Shown piece after piece: positions 17,536-26,391 of a DNA stretch of 47,072 bases. A program made the position numbers and the translations under genes. The notes under the pieces were generated by a model. The model was not told where the DNA came from. It did no database searches and saw only the letters and a list, made by a program, of their open reading frames with translations. Positions within the stretch are counted from its first letter, which is position 1. Each line of letters opens with the position of its first letter. Source of the DNA: Deltaproteobacteria bacterium (GTDB taxonomy: Bacteria > Desulfobacterota > Syntrophia > Syntrophales > JAFGHS01); contig JAFGLN010000038.1 of the NCBI GenBank assembly GCA_016928025.1, forward strand, positions 1 through 47,072, in the 5' to 3' direction.

Positions 17536-17591
17536 CAATGCATCGCCGGATGGCCCTGATAAATAAACGAAGGGCTTCCGACGATGCATTG
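17536..17591 (-). terminator. strong intrinsic terminator on the minus strand
   Basis: CAATGCATCG (17536-17545) pairs with CGATGCATTG (17582-17591), and inner arms CGGA/TCCG and GCCCT/AGGGC extend the stem. On the minus strand the stem is followed at once by TTTTTTTC. It ends the transcript of the secreted esterase, 220 bases downstream of its stop. The rest of the 341-base gap (17470-17810) holds no gene that I recognise. Confidence 0.8.
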
Positions 17592-17810
17592 AATTTGAGC
17601 AATCTAAATGTTTTTTCTCAAAATGCCCTGATCTGTTTGCTCCCCTAGTGTATCGCTGATATCGACGCAGATTTCATTCGTTCGCATCAAGGCAGTTCGG
17701 GCACATTGTTCTCTGTCCTCTATCATTTTGAATTTTACAAAGCTGCTTCAAAAATCTTTTGGATGCTGAATCCATTCTCGCTCCTGTTTCCGAAGCGATT
17801 GATTTTATCC

Positions 17811-19322
17811 TTATCGAGCCGGTACCGGTCCGGCTAATGCAGAGTAGCCGGGACTTACTATCACCGGATATCCGATATCAAGATACTTATCGCGCCCTTG
17901 CTTGTAAGACGGTACCCATATTAAACCTTTCACGCTGGGATTTCCGTATTTCGCGAAATTTGCCCACATATCCATCGTGGCATCGGCAACCCATTCGTCC
18001 TTCCAGTCTATGTCCGGGTCTCTTGGTAAGCCTGCGGGAGGTGAGAAAAGATAACCCCAGTGGTAATAAATCTTGTCTATCGTGCCGAACTGGTAAGCCA
18101 CCTCGAGTCCGTGATATGCGTAAAAGCCGTCAATTTTCCATCCCTTGGGCAGATGCGTGAACACGTAAGGATAAATCGGCGATTTCTGGATTTGGCTCAT
18201 CTCAAGCAGAAATTGCGCCATTATGGGATTTGTCGATCTTATTTCCCCACCGCCGGCGCCGACCATATACGGAACGTCGCTATGCTTGTTGGCTCTAATC
18301 GTGTTTGCTATCGTGTCTTCCAAGAACCAGCCATCCACTGTGAAATCACTTCTATAGCCGCTGCTTATGTCAATAGAAGTGTTGACGATATCCTGCCAGG
18401 GCAAATTTCTCATATCGGCGATCGTATCTGCGGTAAAGCCTTTGGCCTGGAGTGCCGCCTGAAGGCTTAAGCCCCTAAGTTCCGAAGTAGCAAGCGGTGA
18501 GCCTCCTGTGTAAAAACCGGCTTCACAGATTGCCCGATGAAAGAGACCCTTTGCCAAGGGTGATGCCAGCAAACCGTTGACTTTCATACCGCCTCCAGAT
18601 TGGCCCCAGATGGTCACATTATCCGGATCGCCACCGAAAGCTTCGATATTCCTCTGCACCCACTGCAGCGCGGCGATCAAATCCAGTTGGCCGTAGTTTC
18701 CCGAGGCGTCATTCGGCGATTCCGCGGTCAGGTCGGGATGAGCCATATAGCCGATGGCGCCCAGCCGGTGGCTGACCGTCACCGATACAACACCGTGCTG
18801 GGGCAGGGGTGGCATGTTGTAGCTCGAAAAGTTGCCGGAAGAGATGGTCAGACCTCCGCCATGAAACCAGACCATGACAGGGAGGCGCTCGTTGACCTTT
18901 TTTGCTGGCGTCAAAACATTTAAATAGAGACAGTCTTCACCCATATCCTCTTCATCAATACCGCCAAACAAAGGGGTGCCCGGGTATTGTTGCGGTGCCC
19001 AAAGGCTGTATTTGGTACATTCGCGAATGCCCTGCCAGGGTGTTACGGGTTGAGGCGGCTTCCATCGCAAATCGCCCACGGGTGGCGCCGCATAGGGGAT
19101 TCCTCGATAAATTCGCACTTCCTTGCCGATATCACCGATCATGGTTCCTGCGACATATCCGGCATCCGTCTGTATGGGATCTATCATATGAATACCCAGA
19201 TACCTGCCGTGTGATTTATAATAGCCGTGCCCGGCATTTGCGCTTCCTGCAAAGATCAACAGAAGCGTTAGAACCAGAGCGGCAGCTACAACGGCGCCTC
19301 GTAAAAAACGTTTCGAATTCAT
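17811..19322 (-). CDS. secreted carboxylesterase type B
   Basis: 503-aa alpha/beta hydrolase with a Sec signal peptide (residues 1-30, hydrophobic core then AGSANA). Family signatures: YRGIPYAAPPVGDLRW, EDCLYLNV, MVWFHGGGLTIS (oxyanion hole). The nucleophile is S242 in WGQSGGG, where most members have GESAG. The likely acid is E360 (GAGGGEIRS) and the base H404 (YHGLEVAYQFG). It should cleave esters in the periplasm or outside. AAAGGAGG precedes the ATG. It lies downstream of two small minus-strand genes and the sigma-54 regulator, which may control the group. Confidence 0.92.
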   Translation of the reverse strand: MNSKRFLRGAVVAAALVLTLLLIFAGSANAGHGYYKSHGRYLGIHMIDPIQTDAGYVAGTMIGDIGKEVRIYRGIPYAAPPVGDLRWKPPQPVTPWQGIRECTKYSLWAPQQYPGTPLFGGIDEEDMGEDCLYLNVLTPAKKVNERLPVMVWFHGGGLTISSGNFSSYNMPPLPQHGVVSVTVSHRLGAIGYMAHPDLTAESPNDASGNYGQLDLIAALQWVQRNIEAFGGDPDNVTIWGQSGGGMKVNGLLASPLAKGLFHRAICEAGFYTGGSPLATSELRGLSLQAALQAKGFTADTIADMRNLPWQDIVNTSIDISSGYRSDFTVDGWFLEDTIANTIRANKHSDVPYMVGAGGGEIRSTNPIMAQFLLEMSQIQKSPIYPYVFTHLPKGWKIDGFYAYHGLEVAYQFGTIDKIYYHWGYLFSPPAGLPRDPDIDWKDEWVADATMDMWANFAKYGNPSVKGLIWVPSYKQGRDKYLDIGYPVIVSPGYSALAGPVPAR

Positions 19323-19416
19323 AGCGAACCTCCTTTAAATACGTTATGGTTTTGGTCGTTTTTTTCCGCCGATCGGGGATATTAGGATTTCCCCGACCGA
19401 TCCACCGACTTGCCGG

Positions 19417-19741
19417 TTACTTTCTTTTTCTTACTTTGATGATGTCGCTGCCTTCAAAGGCCAGATTGCCGTAATTGAATTCAGCACCAAAATTGCCTTC
19501 CACCACCAGAGGTACTTTATCCATGTTCAATACCCCGGTGAAATCCTGCCGGTTGAATTTAAAGATCCATTGGTCATTGGCCAACTTCCAACTTACCGGA
19601 TGAACACCGTTGCATGTTACGCTATCGACGTTAAGGTCTTCGATGTATCCCTTTGCGAGAGATTTAGGAAAGGACACAACGACGGTAAATATCCCTCTAA
19701 ACGAATCTCGTTCCTGAAAAATAAGCTGACCTTTGTTCCAT
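19417..19741 (-). pseudogene. beta-sandwich domain fragment of a secreted-type protein, probably frameshifted at the 5' end
   Basis: The reading frame (open from 19764 with a TTG) encodes FTVVVSFPKSLAKGYIEDLN, DSVTCNGVHPVSWKLAND, WIFKFNRQDF and finally FEGSDIIKVRKRK. This resembles a beta-sandwich module often found at the end of secreted bacterial and archaeal proteins (general pattern: value of a 'gene-level' constant, then FEGxDxIxV). The only good start signal is AAAGGAGGTC followed by ATG at 19741, but that ATG is out of frame and reaches a stop after 14 codons. The gene is therefore either frameshifted near its start or uses an unusual start. Function unknown. Confidence 0.5.
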
Positions 19742-19834
19742 GACCTCCTTTCGCTTTGGTACAATCATGATGTTTGAACTCTATGAGTGATTTTCACATT
19801 TCAGGATTGCACCGTTGAGTAGTGACGGCTGATG

Positions 19835-20173
19835 CTAAACCCGATCAATCCCCTTGAACGGTAATATTAAATCCATTAGTCTTTTGTGGTCGGCCAGCCC
19901 CAGTAACCGGCTTTTTTCTTTGCCTTCCAGTAGTATCAGAAAGGTGGGGGTTCCTGTAATTCCGTATTTTTTTTTAAAAACTTCAATATAATCATTTGAG
20001 ACAACGCCGGTTTTAATTGTCGGAGCGTATTGAACGGCGACATCTTTCAATATCCTTAACTGTTGAGAAAATTGATCGTCTTGTGGCATGCACAATAAAA
20101 GTAATGGCTTTTTCTCGGCGATGACCTCCTGGTTGATGTTCTCGGGTTTAATGACGCAAACCGTTGGAGTCAT
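19835..20173 (-). CDS. thioredoxin-fold protein lacking the CXXC motif
   Basis: 112 aa. The pattern LLLLCMPQDDQFSQQLRILKDVAVQY occupies the place where thioredoxins have W-C-G-P-C; here only a single Cys (C28) precedes and no CXXC remains. The second half keeps the fold signature KKYGITGTPTFLILLEGKE, including the cis-Pro in TPT. A disulfide reductase role is therefore unlikely; a binding, chaperone-like or regulatory role is more likely. No signal peptide. It lies 212 bases downstream of the sigma-54 regulator gene and is read in the same direction. Confidence 0.75.
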   Translation of the reverse strand: MTPTVCVIKPENINQEVIAEKKPLLLLCMPQDDQFSQQLRILKDVAVQYAPTIKTGVVSNDYIEVFKKKYGITGTPTFLILLEGKEKSRLLGLADHKRLMDLILPFKGIDRV

Positions 20174-20339
20174 GTTCTGAGTCCTGAGGAATGTTTTATC
20201 TGCGAAACATAGAAATTCTTTAGGGGACTGAGTGATAAGTTACAAAAAATATACCCAACGATGGGAGAAAAAAATGCTTTTCAACATATTGTAATCAGGG
20301 TATTTTTGCAAAAAGAAAGGTGAAAAGTTTTTTGGGGAA

Positions 20340-20385
20340 CGTGTCATGTCTCACATTGAGTCGTCCCATAGTGGGACATGACACG
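20340..20385. promoter_or_regulatory. nested inverted repeats next to the sigma-54 regulator
   Basis: CGTGTCATGTC (20340-20350) and GACATGACACG (20375-20385) are perfect 11-bp arms. A second palindrome, GTCCCA-TAG-TGGGAC (20363-20377), overlaps the right arm. It abuts the regulator's stop codon and lies upstream of the thioredoxin-fold gene. It may be an enhancer for the regulator or a transcript-end structure. I found no convincing GG-N10-GC sigma-54 promoter nearby, so the role is open. Confidence 0.5.
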
Positions 20386-22473
20386 CTAACTTGCGGGATT
20401 ATCCATAATTTTATGTTCGTTGATTTTTCGGTGAATGGTTCGCCTGCTGATGCCTAAAATACGAGCCGCTTTTGTTTTGTTCCAACGGGCCGTATTCAGA
20501 GCGTCGATGATCTCTTGCACATCCATCTTCGCTGTTTTTTTCCGATCTTTCGCTGTATTATTCATTTCTTCAGCATATGTGATTTCCGGCGGTAAATGAT
20601 CGAGAGTAATGAGTTCGCCCCGGCAAAGGACATAAGCATGTTCCATGACGTGTTCCAGTTCTCGGACATTCCCAGGCCAAGAATAATTCATAAATCTTTT
20701 CAAGACTTCGTCGGAGATGCCTTCAATACTTTTTTTGAATTGATCGTTGAAACGGCGACAAAAATGTTCGACAAGAAGCAGCAGGTCTTCGAGGCGATCC
20801 CGGAGGGGCGGCAGGGCAATTTCCATAACTTTAAGGCGGTAATAAAGATCCTGCCGGAAATCGCCTTTTTGTACGTTATCTTTCAGATTTCTGTTTGTGC
20901 AGGCGACAACACGAACATCCACTTTTTGGGAGATCGATTCTCCCACGCGTTCAAATTCCTTTTCCTGTAAGACCCTTAGGAGCTTCAACTGGATCAGGGG
21001 TGAAATGTCACCGATCTCGTCCAATAAAATAGTTCCTCCGTCGGCCAACTGAAAACGTCCCTGTTTATCTCGAATGGCCCCGGTAAAGGCCCCCCTGACA
21101 TGACCGAAAAGTTCGCTTTCCAGAAGACCTTCCGTCAAAGCAGAGCAGTTTACGGTCACAAAGGGCTTAAACGCCCGTTGGCCGCCATAATGGAGCGCCC
21201 GGGCAATCAGTTCTTTGCCGGTCCCGCTTTCTCCGGTAATCAGGACCGTCGTATCCAGATCGGCCAAATCTTCCAGAAGACTGTAAATATCCTGCATTTT
21301 TTTGCTTTTGCCGATGATGTTTTGAAACTGATGCCTTTCCCGTAATTTTCTTTCCAGGCTTTTGAGAAGGGTGATGTCCCGAATTACCAGGACGGCCCCC
21401 ATGAATTGACCGGCCGGATCGAGGAGGGGGGAACTGTTGATGCTCACAAGCTGTGAGGGATGCTCCTCATGACCGCATTCGGTGCGGTATTCACGGATCG
21501 CTGTTTTGGTCTCGAGTGTTTGCTTTAAGACTTCGATGCAAGCTTGATTGCACCGATGGACGCACTGAGAAAAAGGCCTGCCGATCATGTCGTTAATGAA
21601 TACGGGGCAGATGTTTTCGGTGGACTTGTTTGCTTCAATGACCCGCATCTCCGGATCAACCGTAATGATTGCGTCGTTGACGCTCTGGAAGATGGCCTCC
21701 AGCCGGCTTTTATGTTCGGCTAATTGCCGTTCCTCTTCCTTGCGCTGGGTAATATCGCGGGTGGAAACCCGGAAACCGGTAACATTTCCCTTTCTGCTGC
21801 GAATTAAAGATACGGCATCTTCAACGATCCGCCGGACGCCGTCCCGCCTCTTAATTTCATAGCTCAATTTGCTGGGCCGACCGTTTTGGTATATTTCGTT
21901 ATAAGCCTTGAAAACAGTCTTTGCCGTTTCCGCGTCCATATAGGATCGAAAGTTTACACCGATGGCTTTTTCCGCACGGCCGCCCCAGATCTTTGCCGCT
22001 CCCTGATTGGCTAAAATGATGTTTCCCCGGAGATCGATTTCCGCCAATCCGTCTGCGACTTCGTCGAATATCATCCGGTATCGTTCGAGAGAGTTTCGAT
22101 AAGCCCTCTCGACATTCATAAATTCGGTGATATCGTTCAGATGACCGAAATAAATCTCTTTGCCATCCAGCATCTTACTGCTGCTGTCCGTCCGTACCCA
22201 GACGGCGGTATCATCCTTTCTGGACATCCGAAATACATGCTCACTGATGATGTCGACATCTTTGAATTTTTGGATTTCCAGATTATACCGTTCATGGTCA
22301 CGGGGGTATACCAGATCATGGAAGGCTTTGCCGATCAGTTCCTCAGGCCTGTCATAACCCAGGATGTCGCACAGATATCGGTTGACATAACGCAGGATAC
22401 CGTCTTGAAGGATATAAAGGCCCACCCGGGATTGATCGCAAATGGCCTGATAATACGATTTCAATGCATCCAT
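20386..22473 (-). CDS. sigma-54-dependent transcriptional activator with three PAS domains
   Basis: 695 aa. PAS domains at about 8-118, 128-243 and 255-370, then an AAA+ domain (about 385-625) with Walker A GESGTGKE (414-421), the sigma-54 contact loop GAFTGA (461-466) and Walker B TILLDEIGD. A Fis-type helix-turn-helix closes the protein (TKAARILGISRRTIHRKI, about 667-684). The third PAS domain has a cysteine cluster (C304, C308, C312, with C289 and C333), so it may sense redox state or bind an Fe-S cluster. There is no receiver domain. Likely targets are the neighbouring minus-strand genes or the divergent CoA-transferase operon. Confidence 0.95.
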   Translation of the reverse strand: MDALKSYYQAICDQSRVGLYILQDGILRYVNRYLCDILGYDRPEELIGKAFHDLVYPRDHERYNLEIQKFKDVDIISEHVFRMSRKDDTAVWVRTDSSSKMLDGKEIYFGHLNDITEFMNVERAYRNSLERYRMIFDEVADGLAEIDLRGNIILANQGAAKIWGGRAEKAIGVNFRSYMDAETAKTVFKAYNEIYQNGRPSKLSYEIKRRDGVRRIVEDAVSLIRSRKGNVTGFRVSTRDITQRKEEERQLAEHKSRLEAIFQSVNDAIITVDPEMRVIEANKSTENICPVFINDMIGRPFSQCVHRCNQACIEVLKQTLETKTAIREYRTECGHEEHPSQLVSINSSPLLDPAGQFMGAVLVIRDITLLKSLERKLRERHQFQNIIGKSKKMQDIYSLLEDLADLDTTVLITGESGTGKELIARALHYGGQRAFKPFVTVNCSALTEGLLESELFGHVRGAFTGAIRDKQGRFQLADGGTILLDEIGDISPLIQLKLLRVLQEKEFERVGESISQKVDVRVVACTNRNLKDNVQKGDFRQDLYYRLKVMEIALPPLRDRLEDLLLLVEHFCRRFNDQFKKSIEGISDEVLKRFMNYSWPGNVRELEHVMEHAYVLCRGELITLDHLPPEITYAEEMNNTAKDRKKTAKMDVQEIIDALNTARWNKTKAARILGISRRTIHRKINEHKIMDNPAS

Positions 22474-22516
22474 TTTTTCTCTTGCGATTCCAGCAATAAA
22501 ATGAAAATGTTAAGCA

Positions 22517-22544
22517 TTGTTAATGAGAGGGTGCTGAGTATAAA
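22517..22544 (+). promoter_or_regulatory. candidate promoter of the CoA-transferase gene
   Basis: TTGTTA (22517-22522), 16 bases, TATAAA (22539-22544). It lies in the 212-base divergent gap and would give a leader of about 135 bases. Confidence 0.35.
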
Positions 22545-22685
22545 CCGGGTTAATCTTATGTGTCAAGGCAATAGTGGAAAGAGGTAATAGGTAAAAGGTT
22601 CAAGGCACAAGGCGCAAGGAAGAAAATTCGAGATACAAAACATTTCGTTATCCGGGGGGAGATAAAAAAGAAAGGGGTTGACGTT

Positions 22686-24554
22686 ATGGATGAATGGCGT
22701 ACCCGTTATCCGGAAAAATTCGCGGAGGAGGAGGACGTCTTCGGCCGTATTCACCGCGGTGACGTCATCTTTATCGGTTCCGCCTGCGCGGAGCCCCAGC
22801 ATCTGGTCCGGGCGATGATAAAATTCGTGCAGTCCCACCCCAAGGCTTTCTTCGGGACCGAGGTTCTTCACATCCGATCTCTGGGTGTTTTCCCGTTTGC
22901 CGATGAAAAATTCCAGCGGAATTTTCGACATAACACGTTCTTTATTTCCACCAACACGAGAGATGCCGTCAATCGGGGGCTGGCCGATTATTCCCCCGTT
23001 TTCCTGTCCCGGATTCCCGACCTGATTTATCGCGGTCTTTTCCGTATCGACGTCGCCCTGATCCAGACCTCCTGCATCGACGAGCACGGCTTTATGAGCC
23101 TGGGCATCAGTGTCGACATCATCAAGGCGGCGGTGGAAAAAGCCTCGGTCGTGATTGCCCAGGTCAACAACCGCATGCCCCGCGTCCACGGCGATACCTT
23201 TGTCCATATTAACGACTGTGATTGTATTGTCCCTTACGATGAACCTCTCCTCGAGTATGGGCCGAAAGCGGACAGTGACGTGACGAAAAAGATCGGCGAT
23301 TATATTACGCGGCTGGTAAAAGACGGGGACACCATCCAGGTCGGTTACGGCAGTATTCCCAATGCCGTCATCGCCAGTTTGAAGGACAAAAAGCATTTGG
23401 GCGTGCATACGGAATTTCTCAACGACGGTATTATCGATTTGATGAAGGCGGGCGTCGTGGACAACACCCAAAAGACCGTTGACCGCGGCAAGACGGTGGC
23501 GACTTTCTGTATGGGAACTCAGGACACCTATGATTACCTCCGGAATAATCCGGCCATTGAATTTCGCAGCGTCGATTATACCAACGATCCCCTCATCATC
23601 GCCCGTCAGGAAAATATGGTGGCCATCAACAGCGCGCTGCAGGTCGATTTAACCGGACAGGCATCGGCGGAATCGCTGGGAAAAATTTTTTACAGCGGCG
23701 TCGGCGGCTTTGCCGATTTTATGAGGGGCGTTGCCTTGACCAAAAACGGTAAAACCATTCTGGCCGTTCAATCGACGGCCCAATGTGAAACGGTGTCCCG
23801 GATTGTGCCTTTTCTCAATGAAGGTGCGGGCGTTTCTCTGAGCAGGGGTGACGTACAATACGTGGTGACGGAATACGGCATCGCTTACATCAATGGAAAA
23901 AGTATCCGGGAACGGGCGATGGAACTGATCAACATTGCCCATCCGAAGTTCCGGTCCTGGCTCATTGAGGAGGCCAAAAAAAATGGTCTCATCTATCAAG
24001 ACCAGGCTTTCCACGCTGACGAAAAGGGCTTGTATCCCGAGTATCTGGAGACGCATCGCACGACGAAGAAGGACTTCGATCTGTTTCTCCGGCCGGTCAA
24101 AATATCCGACGAACCCCGACTGAAAAATTTTCTGTATTCCCTATCCGATGAAAGCCTTTACCGGCGTTTTGTCTCGCCCCGGAAAGAAATTCCCCATGAA
24201 TATCTGCAGGAGATTTCCGTTATCGATTATACGGAGCAGATGATGATCCTGGCGGTGGCGGGGGAGGCGGACAAAGAGGAGATCATTGCCATCGGCCAAT
24301 ACGTTATCGACCGGGATACGCATATGGCGGACGTCGCCTTTGCCGTGCGGGACGACTATCAGAATAAAGGCATCGGCGGGGAACTGCTTTCCTACCTCAC
24401 CTATATTGCCAGACGGCAGGGCCTTTTGGGATTTATGGCCGATGTCCTCGGTGACAATCTCCCGATGCTGACGCTTTTTCACAAGGGTGGTTTTGATGTC
24501 AAAGAAAGAGTCGTGGCCGGTGTCTATCATTTGACCATGATGTTTAAGGACTGA
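22686..24554 (+). CDS. acetyl-CoA hydrolase/4-hydroxybutyrate CoA-transferase family protein fused to a GNAT acetyltransferase
   Basis: 622 aa in two parts. Residues 1-450 are a class I CoA-transferase of the acetyl-CoA hydrolase/transferase family, with the catalytic Glu at E243 (GVHTEFLNDGIIDL) and IFYSGVGGFADFMRG. Residues from about 458 to the end form a GNAT domain with the acetyl-CoA loop in VRDDYQNKGIGGELL. Such fusions occur in anaerobes; the GNAT part may acetylate a partner or regulate CoA transfer. GAAAGGGG precedes the ATG. Expected to move CoA between acetate and another acid in fermentation or syntrophic degradation. Confidence 0.92.
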   Translation: MDEWRTRYPEKFAEEEDVFGRIHRGDVIFIGSACAEPQHLVRAMIKFVQSHPKAFFGTEVLHIRSLGVFPFADEKFQRNFRHNTFFISTNTRDAVNRGLADYSPVFLSRIPDLIYRGLFRIDVALIQTSCIDEHGFMSLGISVDIIKAAVEKASVVIAQVNNRMPRVHGDTFVHINDCDCIVPYDEPLLEYGPKADSDVTKKIGDYITRLVKDGDTIQVGYGSIPNAVIASLKDKKHLGVHTEFLNDGIIDLMKAGVVDNTQKTVDRGKTVATFCMGTQDTYDYLRNNPAIEFRSVDYTNDPLIIARQENMVAINSALQVDLTGQASAESLGKIFYSGVGGFADFMRGVALTKNGKTILAVQSTAQCETVSRIVPFLNEGAGVSLSRGDVQYVVTEYGIAYINGKSIRERAMELINIAHPKFRSWLIEEAKKNGLIYQDQAFHADEKGLYPEYLETHRTTKKDFDLFLRPVKISDEPRLKNFLYSLSDESLYRRFVSPRKEIPHEYLQEISVIDYTEQMMILAVAGEADKEEIIAIGQYVIDRDTHMADVAFAVRDDYQNKGIGGELLSYLTYIARRQGLLGFMADVLGDNLPMLTLFHKGGFDVKERVVAGVYHLTMMFKD

Positions 24555-24820
24555 CGAAAAAAGTATTTACATCTTCGCCGGCCATGATATATCTCTAAAA
24601 ATTTTTTCAGCATCATGGTTCTCATGAAGCGTTGTCAAAATACCTGCTGGCTTGTAAGACTTCATAAAAAGTTTTGCCGGCAAGGTGCTTGAATCTCGGG
24701 GCATGAGGTGTGCTCTTACGGGCGCCGCAATGGGAGGGAATAACAGACGATTATCTGAAACGTGGGCAATCCGGACTTTTAAACAAAGTCTTATCAATAT
24801 GGGTATAAAGGGGGAACAGT

Positions 24821-26371
24821 ATGAACGGAGCGGAAATATTGCTTAACACAGCGGCAGCGGCAGGCGTCGGCATTTGTTTTTCCAACCCGGGGACGACGGA
24901 AATGCCGCTGGTCGCGGCTTTCGACCGTCATCGCGACATCAAACCGGTTTTATGTCTGTTTGAAGGCGTCTGCACCGGAGCCGCCGACGGATATGGTCGC
25001 ATGAAAGGGAAGCCCGCCCTGACGCTGTTGCATCTGGGACCCGGTTTTGCGAACGGCGTGGCCAACCTCCATAACGCAAAGCGCGCGAGCGTGCCCGTCG
25101 TCAATGTCATCGGCGATCACGCCTCCTGGCATCTGGCCGCCGACGCTCCTCTGACCATGGACATTGCGTCGCTGGCGAAAACGGTTTCCCGCTGGCAGCG
25201 GCATAATGAATCCGTCGACACCTTGTCCGCCGATACGGCGGAGGCGATCAAGGCTTCCCTTTACGGCGGTGTCGCGACGCTGGCGGTGCCTAACGACTCG
25301 CAATGGCTGGAATGCGAAGGCGGAGATATAGCCCGCGTGGAGTTTTCCTTTGATCCCATCGATCCCAAGCGTATTGAAGCAGCCGCTAAAGCCATGAAGG
25401 ATGCCAAAAAGCCCCTCATGATCATCGGCGGGTCCGTTTTGCGGCGGCAGGGCCTGAAAACGGCACTCCGTGTCTGCGGCACTACGGGATGCGAACTCAT
25501 GATGACGGGCTTTCCCGGCCATATGGACCGGGGAGACGGCCTGCCTTCGCCTCCGCGTGTGCCCTATTTCCCTGAAGATGCGGTCAAAATGCTCGCCCCG
25601 TATGATGTGGTCATCCTGGCGGGTACAGGTGCTCCGGTGTCGTTCTTCGGCTATCGGGACGGTCAAAGCAGGATCTTGAGCGACACGGTGACAACCATCC
25701 GTATCGATACCGAAAGGCAAAGCGCCTCGGAGGCGATGGACGCCCTGGCGGAGGTTGTGATCAAAAGGAGCGGAAAAAACGATACAATGGCCGAGTCTGC
25801 TACTCATCCCATACCGGAACTCCCAACGGGCAAGTTGTCCCGGGGGGTGGCCTGCCGGACCGTCGCTGCCCTGCAGCCGGAAAACGCCATTATTGTCGAT
25901 GAAGGTCTCACCTCGAGCGGTGCTTATTTGCTCATGGATGCCGGTTTGTCCCCCCATACATACCTCAGCAATATGGGCGGTTCCATCGGCTGGGGCATGC
26001 CCTGTGCCACGGGGGCGGCCATTGCCTGCCCCGACCGGCCGGTTATCAATTTCCAGGCCGACGGCAGCGGTATGTACACGGTGCAGGCCCTCTGGACCCA
26101 GGCGCGGGAAGGATTGAATGTAACAACCCTCCTTTGCAAAAACAACCGCTACAATATCCTTCAGACGGAATATGCCCGGGCCGGCTATAAAGAAGCGGGT
26201 CCGCCTGCTTCTTCACTCGTCAGTCTCGGATCGCCCGCCATCGACTGGGTCAACCTGAGCCGGGGTATGGGCGTGCCGGCCGTATCCGTCGATACCTGCG
26301 AAGATTTGGCGAAGGAACTGAAGAAGGCCCTGGCCGAGGAGGGTCCGCATTTTATCGAAATGAAATTGTAA
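24821..26371 (+). CDS. ThDP-dependent enzyme, acetolactate synthase large-subunit-like
   Basis: 516 aa with the three domains of the pyruvate oxidase/decarboxylase group. The ThDP-activating Glu is E48 (LCLFEGVCTGAADGYGR). The C-terminal Mg-ThDP motif starts at 413 as ADGS (first Gly replaced by Ala) and ends with NN at 441-442. It is shorter than a catabolic or biosynthetic IlvB (about 570 aa), and no IlvN-like regulatory subunit gene is adjacent. It is therefore more like the benzoylformate-decarboxylase-like 'acetolactate synthase' subgroup than an anabolic AHAS. AGGGGGAA precedes the ATG. The 266-base gap before it holds nothing I recognise. Confidence 0.88.
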   Translation: MNGAEILLNTAAAAGVGICFSNPGTTEMPLVAAFDRHRDIKPVLCLFEGVCTGAADGYGRMKGKPALTLLHLGPGFANGVANLHNAKRASVPVVNVIGDHASWHLAADAPLTMDIASLAKTVSRWQRHNESVDTLSADTAEAIKASLYGGVATLAVPNDSQWLECEGGDIARVEFSFDPIDPKRIEAAAKAMKDAKKPLMIIGGSVLRRQGLKTALRVCGTTGCELMMTGFPGHMDRGDGLPSPPRVPYFPEDAVKMLAPYDVVILAGTGAPVSFFGYRDGQSRILSDTVTTIRIDTERQSASEAMDALAEVVIKRSGKNDTMAESATHPIPELPTGKLSRGVACRTVAALQPENAIIVDEGLTSSGAYLLMDAGLSPHTYLSNMGGSIGWGMPCATGAAIACPDRPVINFQADGSGMYTVQALWTQAREGLNVTTLLCKNNRYNILQTEYARAGYKEAGPPASSLVSLGSPAIDWVNLSRGMGVPAVSVDTCEDLAKELKKALAEEGPHFIEMKL

Positions 26372-26391
26372 TGAGGAAAGAGAAATCATAT

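Noticed and set aside
22590..22622. GGCAC...GCAAG as a sigma-54 promoter upstream of the CoA-transferase gene
   Set aside because: The GG-to-GC spacing is 8, not 10, and the string is part of a simple 'caaggcac/caaggcgc' repeat.
24567..24797. 76-codon minus-strand frame between the CoA-transferase and ThDP genes
   Set aside because: No ribosome site, odd composition, no recognisable domain; the gap is treated as non-coding.
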